This document shows, in pieces, positions 27,447 to 36,194 of a stretch of DNA of 64,000 nucleotides. Source of the DNA: Lachnospiraceae bacterium (GTDB lineage Bacteria; Bacillota; Clostridia; Lachnospirales; Lachnospiraceae); assembly GCA_017500935.1 (NCBI GenBank), contig JAFVXW010000035.1, forward strand, positions 1-64,000, read 5' to 3'. The position numbers were made by a program, and so were the translations under genes. The notes below the pieces were generated by a model that was not told where the DNA came from, did not search any database, and worked only from the letters and a program-made list of their open reading frames with translations. The first letter of the stretch is position 1. Every line of letters begins with the position of its first letter.

Positions 27447-30260
27447 TTAATCCTCCCCAAGCTTTAAAGCCTGTGTGATCTTGATCTTTGAGATCAGGAC
27501 TGAAAGAATGATCATGCAGACAACCACCATCAGTCCAATGACTGCACCAAGCCGTATATGATCACTTGCAAGGCTTACAACTTCCAGCGGGATCGCCTTA
27601 TCCGCAGAAGAATAAGCGATCTGGATCAGCGGCACAAACAAAGAAGAACTGATCCTTCCCACAAGCACACCGCCCAGAATGGAAACGCCGGATATAAAGA
27701 TCTGTTCGTTGACCAGCATGGAAAGCACTTCACGCCCTGACATACCCATCGCCCGAAAAATTCCAAACTGCAGTGTTCTGGACCTGATGGACAAAATCCA
27801 GTAGATCAAAAATCCTGATGCACACAGCACAAGTACAATGATAAAACCAATGGTCAGAGTGCCGTTGGTTCCCTGAAATACCGGATCGTTTTTTAATTCC
27901 ACAAGCTTGGCCGCAGCATCCTCAAACTGCAGGAATCTGATGTTATTTTCCTGCGCGTAATCATATAAAAACTGGGAAGAGCCTTTGGTCTTGATCCATA
28001 CCTGATAAGGCAGAACGCCCCAGGAGGACTGCAGCTGTGACAGATGCGCCACGATCAGATAATTTTTCGTTTCCCGGTAAATATTGTCTGCCTGTTTTTC
28101 TCTGGTTACCGGCAAATAGGACGGCCAGTAATCCACAAATCCATAGATCACGCCTCTTGCCGAACTGCCGTTAGACCCAACATAAGTGATGATATCTCCC
28201 AGTTTATAACCGTAATCCTCCTGAAAATTGGTGGAAACCAAAATGGCGCTGGTATTTTGTGACATGGCATTTAAATACTCATACCAGTGTGCAGAAAGCA
28301 AAGACTCCTTAAACCAGGCAATTTCGCCAAATTCCCGGGTATGAATTCCCATCAGACGCACATTGCTGATCCTGCCGCTGTCCACCATGGCAGTCACTTT
28401 GTCCGTAAACACCCGGGTTACCTGCTCTGCCCCATCCATTTCCAGATATTTGTCAAAATCAGGTTCTTTGTAGGAACCGGCATTCATCAGCATTTCACCG
28501 GTTACGGCATTTTCTTTGGTGCCTTCCCGCCACTGCTCCTGCACAACAATATCCGCACCGACAGTATAGCGGATTTTTTCTTCCCCATTGGAATTGATGG
28601 TTCTGGCTGTCTGGGTATTAAAAATACCCATCGCCATGGTGATCACCAAAAATACCACCAAAAATCCCTGATTATTCTGCGTTCTCATGATCCCTAAAAA
28701 AGACGCATACAATGCCGGAGACCACCACTTTTTACCGATCCAGAATACCAGCCTGATCAGCCAGGGCAAAATACGGAGTACCAAAAGCCCGGCTCCCAGC
28801 ATAAACAGGGAAGAACAGTAATAAAGCAGCGGATCAAGGGTCGCTCCGTCCATTACCTTCTCAGCCAGATAAGCCTCCTGTCCTTTAAAGGAATAATATC
28901 CGTAAAGAGAAACTGCCAGCAGTACAACATCCAAAAAGATCTTCTGCCACCAGGGCGCAGCTGATTTTCTGTTTTTCTGCCGCTTATGTGCCACAATGGT
29001 AATTTTAGAAAACTGAAACACCGGCACTGCCATGGTTGCGATCGAAAACAGTGCCGCTCCCAGCACATACAACCAGACTTTTTCGTTCAGTTCCACAGGC
29101 ATTGCCGTTCTTTTGACAAATTCCAGAAATGCATTGGAAGAACCGATCACCCTGCACAGCAAAATTCCCAGCGGCACGCCGCCCACAATACCGGCTGCAG
29201 CCAACAGTACACTCTGTAAAAAGTAAAGATACAGAATCTGTCCGCCCGCTGCGCCGCGGCTTTTAAATACCGCGATCTCATTCTGTTCGGTTTCCAGCAT
29301 CTGTCTGGAGACCATAAAGATAAATGCCGCCAGCAAAAGCAGGATCGGTGCCTGCAGCACACTGATCGTGTTATTCAGCTTCTGGGCCTTTGGAATAAAT
29401 GCATCCAGCACTTCCAGACAGTAAATATTGATACCTGCATTTTCGTACTGCTGAATCTTTTCCATTCCATTTCTTGCAGTCTGCAGCATTTCTTCTGCCC
29501 TGCCGCATTTCATCGCTTCGTAGTCAAGAACGGTATACCAGGTTTTTTCATATCCGCTGGGTGTCTGTGCATTCACAAACAGATCTTCAAATATATTGTC
29601 CGCCACGACAAAACTGTTGTTCCAGCTTCCGGGCGCTGTCAGCCAGTAAGGATCTGCTTCCTGACTGTTTTTAAAAATACCCGCGATCCGCAGTTTGTAA
29701 GGATTTCCCTTTTCATCCAGAACATCCTTCATCACCCAGATTTCATTGAGCATCAGACTTTTATCCACAAAGGTACTTTCCGTCACGATGACATCAATGA
29801 TATTATCCGTGATCTGTTCCGAGAACATTTCACCGTTTGTGACCGTAATATGCTCTGCGATATCGGTATAGCTTTCCAGCACAAACTGCCCGGTCCTGTC
29901 GGTATTTTTCTCTGACCAGGAATACACGCCTGATTTTTTGTTTTTATGTACGGACAAAAGAGCCGGCACATCCAGTTCTTCCACCAGTTTTTCATAATCA
30001 CTGTAAATACTGTTTAAACGTCCGATCGCGTTTTCTTCATATTTGGATGCATTGCCGCGCACCACCAAAAGACCGGGGTGCAGATTATGCTCCAGCAGAT
30101 AGTTTCCCATATCCAGGGTAAGCGTGCGCTGCATAACTGCCTGAGAATACATGGGATTGGCTGATGCCACCGCGATCAGGAGCAGATTTCCCAAAAGCAG
30201 ACTGGCAACCATCCATTTTTTATTGATAAGTTTTTGTAAAATAAAACCAAACATTTGCAT
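27447..30260 (-). CDS. Large FtsX-type ABC permease
   Basis: Membrane protein of 937 aa. The first membrane segment (about 15-35) is followed by a large extracellular part (about 40-300). An FtsX domain sits near 300-430 (FMVSRQMLETEQNEIAVFKSRG), then further membrane segments near 450-560, a second extracellular part, and a second FtsX domain near 800-930 (RTLQFGIFRAMGMSGREVLSM). This duplicated layout fits a permease that carries both halves in one chain, with two ATPases. Such systems move force rather than solutes in MacB-like cases; the substrate here is unknown. Confidence 0.92.
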   Translation of the reverse strand: MQMFGFILQKLINKKWMVASLLLGNLLLIAVASANPMYSQAVMQRTLTLDMGNYLLEHNLHPGLLVVRGNASKYEENAIGRLNSIYSDYEKLVEELDVPALLSVHKNKKSGVYSWSEKNTDRTGQFVLESYTDIAEHITVTNGEMFSEQITDNIIDVIVTESTFVDKSLMLNEIWVMKDVLDEKGNPYKLRIAGIFKNSQEADPYWLTAPGSWNNSFVVADNIFEDLFVNAQTPSGYEKTWYTVLDYEAMKCGRAEEMLQTARNGMEKIQQYENAGINIYCLEVLDAFIPKAQKLNNTISVLQAPILLLLAAFIFMVSRQMLETEQNEIAVFKSRGAAGGQILYLYFLQSVLLAAAGIVGGVPLGILLCRVIGSSNAFLEFVKRTAMPVELNEKVWLYVLGAALFSIATMAVPVFQFSKITIVAHKRQKNRKSAAPWWQKIFLDVVLLAVSLYGYYSFKGQEAYLAEKVMDGATLDPLLYYCSSLFMLGAGLLVLRILPWLIRLVFWIGKKWWSPALYASFLGIMRTQNNQGFLVVFLVITMAMGIFNTQTARTINSNGEEKIRYTVGADIVVQEQWREGTKENAVTGEMLMNAGSYKEPDFDKYLEMDGAEQVTRVFTDKVTAMVDSGRISNVRLMGIHTREFGEIAWFKESLLSAHWYEYLNAMSQNTSAILVSTNFQEDYGYKLGDIITYVGSNGSSARGVIYGFVDYWPSYLPVTREKQADNIYRETKNYLIVAHLSQLQSSWGVLPYQVWIKTKGSSQFLYDYAQENNIRFLQFEDAAAKLVELKNDPVFQGTNGTLTIGFIIVLVLCASGFLIYWILSIRSRTLQFGIFRAMGMSGREVLSMLVNEQIFISGVSILGGVLVGRISSSLFVPLIQIAYSSADKAIPLEVVSLASDHIRLGAVIGLMVVVCMIILSVLISKIKITQALKLGED

Positions 30261-30269
30261 CCTCCCGGA

Positions 30270-31394
30270 CTAATCCAGAACAAGCGTCTGCCCTGCAGAC
30301 AGCCCATCCAGAATCCATACCTGGCTGGAATTGGAAAATCCTGTTACCACATACCGCTTCTTTACAATACCGTCTTCCAGTACATACACATATTCGCCCT
30401 GTTCGTCGCTGCCGGCTGCTCTGCGGTCTGTCAGCAGGATATGGCTGATGGACTGCTTATCATAGTAATACAGAATATCATCCTGCGCATTTCCGATCTC
30501 TTCCTGCAGTTCAATCAGCACCTGCCCCTGCTGCGCATCATGAGGCAGGATATTGGGTGCACAGATCACTCTGCCGTTAAATGTCTTTTTTTCCTCCCGG
30601 TCCTGAACCTCTATGCTGACATTGGAAAAACAGCGTATTTCATCGTCCACGATACCGGTTGCCGCAAGAAGTTTCTTTTCTTCGGAATACATCTCAATGA
30701 CAGTTTCATTGGCAGATACCGTCTCTCCTTCGCGCAGTATCTTTACAGAATCAATAACACCGTCAAAAGGCGCTGTCAGCTGCATGCTTTCCACGTTTTT
30801 CAGTATCGCGGCAGCCTGTTTTTCCAGATCGCGAATCTCTTGCTGTGACCGGTAGCTAAACTCCTGCAGATCAATCTCCTGTTTTTGTATCTGCAGCTGC
30901 ATGATCTGTCTTTCCCGCGCTCCTTTTTTGTAACGGTATTCCTGCTTCTCTTCGTCCCATACTTTCAGGTTATCCAGCTCTTTTTGTGCTTTCTGAATCG
31001 CGGTCCGGCGGTTTGCTCTGCCTTCCTCCAGAGCTTGCTTTGCTCTTTCCAGCTTCAGCTCATATTCTTCCAAAACCAGTTCATTGGAATCTGCTGCAAA
31101 ACTGACTAAAACATCTCCCTTGCAGACCCGGTCACCTTCCGCCACATGACAGGCCAAAAAACGTACCTGTTTACCGGGAGAAAGCTGTACATTGACCGGA
31201 TAGTAAATTTCCGCTCCGCCCTGCGCTGATTTTACGTAATCTGCAAAATCCACACTGACTGTCTGATAATTGGCCTCCTTGGGCGCATGAATCTTTTCAG
31301 AAAATGCAGTTTCCTGTGTTTTTGCCGTCTGACATGCAGTCAATGTCATACAGCCCGCCAGCAAAGCAGCAAAAATAAAGCTATTCTTTGACAT
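30270..31394 (-). CDS. HlyD/RND-type adaptor lipoprotein 3
   Basis: The 374-aa protein has a lipoprotein signal (MSKNSFIFAALLAGCMTLTAC). Next come a membrane-fusion-type barrel and lipoyl part (GKQVRFLACHVAEGDRVCKGDVLVSF, in pieces), a helical hairpin of about 80 residues (LEEYELKLERAKQALEEG...), and a C-terminal barrel (EQGEYVYVLEDGIVKKRYVVTGF). The start is at 31,394 because GGAAGGAG precedes it. The upstream ATG at 31,415 lies inside the preceding gene. Overlaps adaptor 2 by 14 bases. Confidence 0.9.
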   Translation of the reverse strand: MSKNSFIFAALLAGCMTLTACQTAKTQETAFSEKIHAPKEANYQTVSVDFADYVKSAQGGAEIYYPVNVQLSPGKQVRFLACHVAEGDRVCKGDVLVSFAADSNELVLEEYELKLERAKQALEEGRANRRTAIQKAQKELDNLKVWDEEKQEYRYKKGARERQIMQLQIQKQEIDLQEFSYRSQQEIRDLEKQAAAILKNVESMQLTAPFDGVIDSVKILREGETVSANETVIEMYSEEKKLLAATGIVDDEIRCFSNVSIEVQDREEKKTFNGRVICAPNILPHDAQQGQVLIELQEEIGNAQDDILYYYDKQSISHILLTDRRAAGSDEQGEYVYVLEDGIVKKRYVVTGFSNSSQVWILDGLSAGQTLVLD

Positions 31395-32469
31395 AGACCA
31401 CATCTCCTTCCTCAAGTCCTTCCAGAATCTGGACTTTTACCTCATTCATCATACCCGCTTTTACCGTACGGCGCACACGTTTTCCCTCTTCGATCAAATA
31501 GACATACCGTCCGGTACCGTCCTGATACAAAGCGTTGACAGGGATCGTCAGCACATCTTCCAGACTGGAATAGTACAGCATCACAGCCGCATAAGCACCG
31601 CTGACCACCGCTTCATCGGGCTGTTCCACACAAAAATCGGTCCGGATCTTTGCCCCTGCAAGCTTGTCTGAAATATATTCGCTTTCATCCATGGGAATAT
31701 GCTGGATCGTATAGTCTTTGTCTCCGATCCTTGCAAGCAGTCTGTCTGCGCCGGCAAAATTGGTCTGAGAGATATAATCTGTCTGGATGCGCAGATTTGT
31801 TTCATCTGCCAGACATACAATGGGAACATAGCTTGTGACCGCATCTTTGCTGTTCATCTGTCTGACATAGACCACCGTGCCGTCAAAGGGCGCATATATC
31901 GCATTTTCTGCCAGCTTTTCCTGATACATAGCCAACAGTTCATTTTTCTTTTCCAGTTCCAGCTCCCGCAGCTGTTTTGTCTGCTCCAGATCAGCCTGCA
32001 TCCGTTCAATGGACACTTCTTTTGCATGATAGGCCTTTTTTTTGTCCGGGCCGCCGTCCATGGCTTCCAGTTCCAGTTTGGCGATCTCAATATCCAATAA
32101 GGCCTTCTGGTCTGCAAATTCTCCCAAAGCTGTTTCATCGGCAATCTGCTCTTTCAGATCCTGAATCTGCTCTTTTAACGCTTCGCTGTCCAGCACCGCC
32201 AGTACCTGGTCTTTTTTCACCCTGTCACCGACTGTGACCAAAATCTCATCCAGTACACCTTCTGTCAAAAAAGCAACCTCTTCCACATAAGGCACCACTT
32301 CTCCATCGTATGCAAGAACCCTGTACATATCGCTGTATTCAACTCTGGCAGTATCCATTTCCACCGCTGCCGGTTCCAGAAGTTCTGGTATTTCTTTATA
32401 TGCCTGCTTCTGACAGGCACTGCATACACACAGTCCCAAAAGGAGCAGCAAGCTTATTTTTTTCTTCAT
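31381..32469 (-). CDS. HlyD/RND-type adaptor lipoprotein 2
   Basis: The 362-aa protein starts MKKKISLLLLLGLCVCSAC (lipobox cysteine near 19). It has a lipoyl-like part (VGDRVKKDQVLAVLDSEALKEQI), a helical hairpin (about 85-165), and a C-terminal barrel (TIPVNALYQDGTGRYVYLI). GAGGAGG stands 6 bases before the chosen ATG. It differs clearly in sequence from the other two adaptors, so this is not a recent tandem duplication. Confidence 0.9.
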   Translation of the reverse strand: MKKKISLLLLLGLCVCSACQKQAYKEIPELLEPAAVEMDTARVEYSDMYRVLAYDGEVVPYVEEVAFLTEGVLDEILVTVGDRVKKDQVLAVLDSEALKEQIQDLKEQIADETALGEFADQKALLDIEIAKLELEAMDGGPDKKKAYHAKEVSIERMQADLEQTKQLRELELEKKNELLAMYQEKLAENAIYAPFDGTVVYVRQMNSKDAVTSYVPIVCLADETNLRIQTDYISQTNFAGADRLLARIGDKDYTIQHIPMDESEYISDKLAGAKIRTDFCVEQPDEAVVSGAYAAVMLYYSSLEDVLTIPVNALYQDGTGRYVYLIEEGKRVRRTVKAGMMNEVKVQILEGLEEGDVVYVKE

Positions 32470-32480
32470 TTGCGTCCTCC

Positions 32481-33563
32481 TCAATCCAGGATCACACTGT
32501 CGCCTTCCAGGAGGCCGCCTGTGATTTCCATATAGTTTTTGACTTCCAGTCCGCAGGTCACATCCTGCATCACCCTAAGTCCCTCTTCATTGAGAACATA
32601 AACAAACTGCCTGCCCTCTGCTGTCTGCACGGCTCTTTTATCCACATACAGCGTATCCAGACTTTCTTCCAGAACAACTGTCACCGTTCCTTTGTCTCCG
32701 TTTTCCAGGGTAGGATCCGGAACAATCAGCTGCAGATACGCGGTTTCTTCTTTTTGTTCTTCCGTTATGCCAATCTGTGATGCTTCCACAGAAACTGCCT
32801 CATAAGGCTGCTTATTGATCTCTATGATACATTCTGTTCCCACAGGAAAATACTGTGCATCCTTTCCGGTGACAGTAAAGGCATTGGTGCTCATATCTGC
32901 GATCACTGCAATGGTTTCTCCGGTCACAGATGTCTGTCCGGCAGTCATTTTCTGTACATACAAAACCGTACCGCCAATACCCGCATACAGCTTTCGATCC
33001 TGACTTTCCTCCTGCATCTGCGAAAGCTTGCGTCCTTCTATGTAAAGGGAATCCTCCAGCTCCTGCTGCGCCAGTTCATATCTGCGAAGCAGTGCTCCCA
33101 GTGCCTCCTCATACTCCTGCGTTCCCTGTGTTTCCCAGGCATCCAGCTGCTCTTTTTCCAGCTCCTGATCCTGTTTTAAATGTTCCTTTTTTAACTGCAG
33201 AGTTTTTATAAGATATTCCTGCTCCAGAATCTGTTCACGCAGTCCGTTATCTTCCAGGGCAGCCAGCAATTCACCTGCCTTTACTTCCTGTCCTTCCTCC
33301 ACATAAATGCCGTCGATTTTTTCACCTGTATAGGAAAATGCAGCTGATTCTTTCACATTTGCCACATAACGGCAGGTTATCTTTTCCTCCAGAATCAGAT
33401 CACCGCGCAGAACCGGGGTCTGCTCATAGGTGATCATTTCATAGGACTGCATGACCGGCGCGGCCGGATACACCTCTTCCTCCGGCAAAAAGGAACAGCC
33501 GCCAACCCCTGCCGCCAGCACTGATACCATAAACATCGCACAAAGTCTGTTAACTTTTGCCAT
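32481..33563 (-). CDS. HlyD/RND-type adaptor lipoprotein 1
   Basis: The 360-aa lipoprotein starts MAKVNRLCAMFMVSVLAAG (lipobox near GGC). It has a lipoyl part (IDGIYVEEGQEVKAGELLAAL), a glutamate- and leucine-rich helical hairpin (about 105-200) and a C-terminal barrel (EGRQFVYVLNEEGLRVMQ). GGAGG lies 5 bases before this ATG. A start at 33,668 would add 35 residues inside the MATE gene and is rejected. The gene overlaps the MATE gene by 14 bases. Confidence 0.9.
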   Translation of the reverse strand: MAKVNRLCAMFMVSVLAAGVGGCSFLPEEEVYPAAPVMQSYEMITYEQTPVLRGDLILEEKITCRYVANVKESAAFSYTGEKIDGIYVEEGQEVKAGELLAALEDNGLREQILEQEYLIKTLQLKKEHLKQDQELEKEQLDAWETQGTQEYEEALGALLRRYELAQQELEDSLYIEGRKLSQMQEESQDRKLYAGIGGTVLYVQKMTAGQTSVTGETIAVIADMSTNAFTVTGKDAQYFPVGTECIIEINKQPYEAVSVEASQIGITEEQKEETAYLQLIVPDPTLENGDKGTVTVVLEESLDTLYVDKRAVQTAEGRQFVYVLNEEGLRVMQDVTCGLEVKNYMEITGGLLEGDSVILD

Positions 33564-34905
33564 CTTTTCCTCCAAATACTTTCTTTTTCCACGAAAAATA
33601 CCGCAGCATACAGAAAAACGCACTGACAAGCCAGGTAAGACCTGTTGCCCACCACACACTCCATACACCCATACCGGGGATCAGCAAAAGTCCCAGTGGA
33701 ATCAGTATACGTCCAAACACTTCCACAATACCGTTAATCAGCGCAAAAGCAGCATCTCCGACACCGTTTAACATACCTCTGACCACATTGATAAATCCAA
33801 GGGGGATATAAAACCAGCTGGTGATACGCATCGCTGTTTTGCCAAGCTCGATCACTTCCGGATCATCGACAAACACACTGACGATCCAGCCGCCGCCAAC
33901 CTGCATCACAAGCCACATCACCACGGAAAAACCGGTCATAACAACAAGCATCTTCCGGTAACCGTCCAGCAGTCTGTCCTTTTTGCCTGCTCCCAGATTC
34001 TGCCCGGAATACGTAGACATCGCTGCGCTGATGGATGCATAAGGCTGATGCAGAAGCTGCTCCACCCTTCCTGTTGCAGTAAATGCCGCAACCGCAATGG
34101 CACCAAAGGAATTGACCACACTCTGCAGTGCCGCACAGGATACCGCGATCAGGGAATTCTGCAGTGCCAGCGGAATACCGATCCGGATCGCGCCCCACAG
34201 CATCGCCTTATCCGGCTGCAAGTGCTGCTTTGCCAGCTTAAAATAAGGATTGTACCGGAATGCATAGTAAATACAGCCGATACCTGCAATAAACTCAGCC
34301 ATCGCCGTTGCCACGGCAGCTCCCAGCACGCCCATGTCAAACACACAGACAAACAAAAGATCCAGCCCGATATTCAGCACACAGGAAAAGATCAGAAAAT
34401 ACAAAGGTGTTCTGGAATCGCCAAGAGCAGTCACCATGGAGGCCGCAAAATTATAACCTGCCACTAAAATCACACCGACACACTGAATCTGCATATAGGC
34501 CTTGGCATCATACAGAACTTCTGCCGGTGTTTTCATCAGTACCAGCACCGGTTCTGCCAGAAAGAAAGCGATCCCGCTGATCAACACCGCTGATGAAACC
34601 ATAAGATATGCCGCATTGGCGATGGACCTTTTGACCCTGTCTTCATTGCCGCCGCCAAAACACTGTGCCGTGATGACACCTGCACCGCCGCTGATCCCCC
34701 ATATAAGGGCAAAAAACATAAAGGTAACGGAGCCGGACGCTCCGACTGCTGCCAGCGCATTGGCACCCACAAATTTACCTACGATAATAGAGTCCACCAG
34801 ATTGTAAAACTGCTGGAAAATATTGCCGACAAGCATCGGCAATGCAAATGTCAAAAGCAGCCGCACCGGATTTCCCGTTGTCATATTCATGGTCTTTTCT
34901 TTCAC
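33550..34905 (-). CDS. MATE family multidrug/small-molecule exporter
   Basis: The 451-aa protein has about 12 membrane segments and a typical MATE start (GNPVRLLLTFALPMLVGNIFQQFYNLVDSIIVGKFVG, in pieces). It would drive Na+- or H+-coupled export. The start is a GTG preceded by GGGAGG at 8 bases. It is the first gene of the operon that ends with the ABC system, so the two exporters may share a signal or substrate. Confidence 0.93.
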   Translation of the reverse strand: MKEKTMNMTTGNPVRLLLTFALPMLVGNIFQQFYNLVDSIIVGKFVGANALAAVGASGSVTFMFFALIWGISGGAGVITAQCFGGGNEDRVKRSIANAAYLMVSSAVLISGIAFFLAEPVLVLMKTPAEVLYDAKAYMQIQCVGVILVAGYNFAASMVTALGDSRTPLYFLIFSCVLNIGLDLLFVCVFDMGVLGAAVATAMAEFIAGIGCIYYAFRYNPYFKLAKQHLQPDKAMLWGAIRIGIPLALQNSLIAVSCAALQSVVNSFGAIAVAAFTATGRVEQLLHQPYASISAAMSTYSGQNLGAGKKDRLLDGYRKMLVVMTGFSVVMWLVMQVGGGWIVSVFVDDPEVIELGKTAMRITSWFYIPLGFINVVRGMLNGVGDAAFALINGIVEVFGRILIPLGLLLIPGMGVWSVWWATGLTWLVSAFFCMLRYFSWKKKVFGGKDGKS

Positions 34906-35007
34906 GGTATCATCCTCCCTTAAAACAACTTTATCTTATAGTATACTACAAAACACGGCATTTTTCATTCATTTTTTTACATAATGCAGGTTCAGAAAAC
35001 AAGACCA

Positions 35008-35039
35008 GAAAAAGGCGCCGGAGTTAAACTCCGGCGCCT
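35008..35039 (-). terminator. Terminator after the sugar isomerase gene
   Basis: A 12-bp perfect stem AGGCGCCGGAGT / ACTCCGGCGCCT with a 3-nt loop is followed by TTTTT on the minus strand. Confidence 0.9.
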
Positions 35040-35065
35040 GATCGCAGGTTTTGTGATGATTCTGA

Positions 35066-35986
35066 TCAGATTACGAACTGAGACAGATATCTCTTGCTTA
35101 AGATCAGGGAATTGCGTACTGCCTGATCGCTGCTTTCAAATGCACGGTCTTCTACTTCCATACATGCAAATCCGTCAAAGCCGATATCGGTCAGTGCAGA
35201 TACATAACTGCCCCAGTTGATATCGCCAAGTCCGGGAAGCTTAGGCTGCATATAGTCAAGAGGATATGCCAAAATGCCGCATTCAGAAAGCTTGTCTTCA
35301 TAAATCTTGATGTCCTTGAAGTGAACATGGAAGATCTTGTCCTTAAACTCATAAAGAGGCTTGCAGTAATCCACTCTCTGCCAGATCAGATGGGAGGGAT
35401 CATAGTTAAGACCCAGATTATCATAAGGAAGAATCTCAAATACCTTTCTCCAGATCACGGGAGTGGTCATCAGGTTCTGTCCGCCGGGCCACTGGTCAGC
35501 GCCAAAGAGCATCGGGCAGTTTTCGATCGCGATCTTAACGCCGTTTTCTTTTGCAAGATCCAGAATGGAGGGCCATACCTGTTTTACGATCTCCAGATTA
35601 TCTTCCACATTCTTGGTCTGGTCTCTGCCGATAAAGGTAGTTACCATATTCACGCCAAGCTTTGCAGATGCTAAAATCACGTTCTTTAAATGTGCATTGC
35701 TTGCTGCTCTTTTTTCCAGATTGCCGTCCATGTTGTTGGGGTAGAATGCCAGAGAGGAAATCTGCACGCCCTTTTCCTTGCTGTAAGCAAGAATGTGTGC
35801 AGCATATTCATCATCTGCAAGCACACGCTCCACATCAATGTGGCTGGTACCCGCATAACGGCGCTCGCCTTTGCCTGCAGGCCAGCAAGCCACTTCCACA
35901 CATTCAAAGCCCTGTGCGGATGCAAAATCCATCATTTCTTCGTAGGTGTAAGTTTCAAGAATAGATGTAATAAAACCGATTTTCAT
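35066..35986 (-). CDS. Sugar phosphate isomerase/epimerase (TIM barrel)
   Basis: The 306-aa protein of the xylose-isomerase-like AP-endonuclease-2 fold has likely metal ligands in VKIAIENCPM, LNYDPSHL, FHVHFKD and CMEVED. It starts MKIGFITSILETYTYEEMM after AAGGAG-type sequence. It lies divergent to the DUF4091-MFS pair, and such enzymes often work beside Gfo/Idh/MocA oxidoreductases in sugar or inositol use. Its substrate is unknown. Confidence 0.92.
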   Translation of the reverse strand: MKIGFITSILETYTYEEMMDFASAQGFECVEVACWPAGKGERRYAGTSHIDVERVLADDEYAAHILAYSKEKGVQISSLAFYPNNMDGNLEKRAASNAHLKNVILASAKLGVNMVTTFIGRDQTKNVEDNLEIVKQVWPSILDLAKENGVKIAIENCPMLFGADQWPGGQNLMTTPVIWRKVFEILPYDNLGLNYDPSHLIWQRVDYCKPLYEFKDKIFHVHFKDIKIYEDKLSECGILAYPLDYMQPKLPGLGDINWGSYVSALTDIGFDGFACMEVEDRAFESSDQAVRNSLILSKRYLSQFVI

Positions 35987-36134
35987 ACCTGATTCTCCTT
36001 TTTGGAAGCTGTTATCAAAGCTGTGTTCATTTTACCAAAAAAAGTCGGGATAGGCAAGATATTCTTCATTTTGCAGACATCATCACCCGATATTCTTTTA
36101 AGTTGCCATTCCCATCATTTCATATTAAAATACA

Positions 36135-36165
36135 ACTGTCAGGCACTTTGTCTTTACCTGACAGT
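36135..36165. promoter_or_regulatory. Perfect inverted repeat, possible operator
   Basis: ACTGTCAGG (36,135-36,143) and CCTGACAGT (36,157-36,165) are perfect inverted copies with centres 22 bp apart, about two helical turns. They lie 30 bases before the DUF4091 gene in the divergent gap. The spacing suits a dimeric regulator, but a leader hairpin is also possible. Confidence 0.45.
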
Positions 36166-36194
36166 CAAATCCCCATACACACAGGAGAACCACT

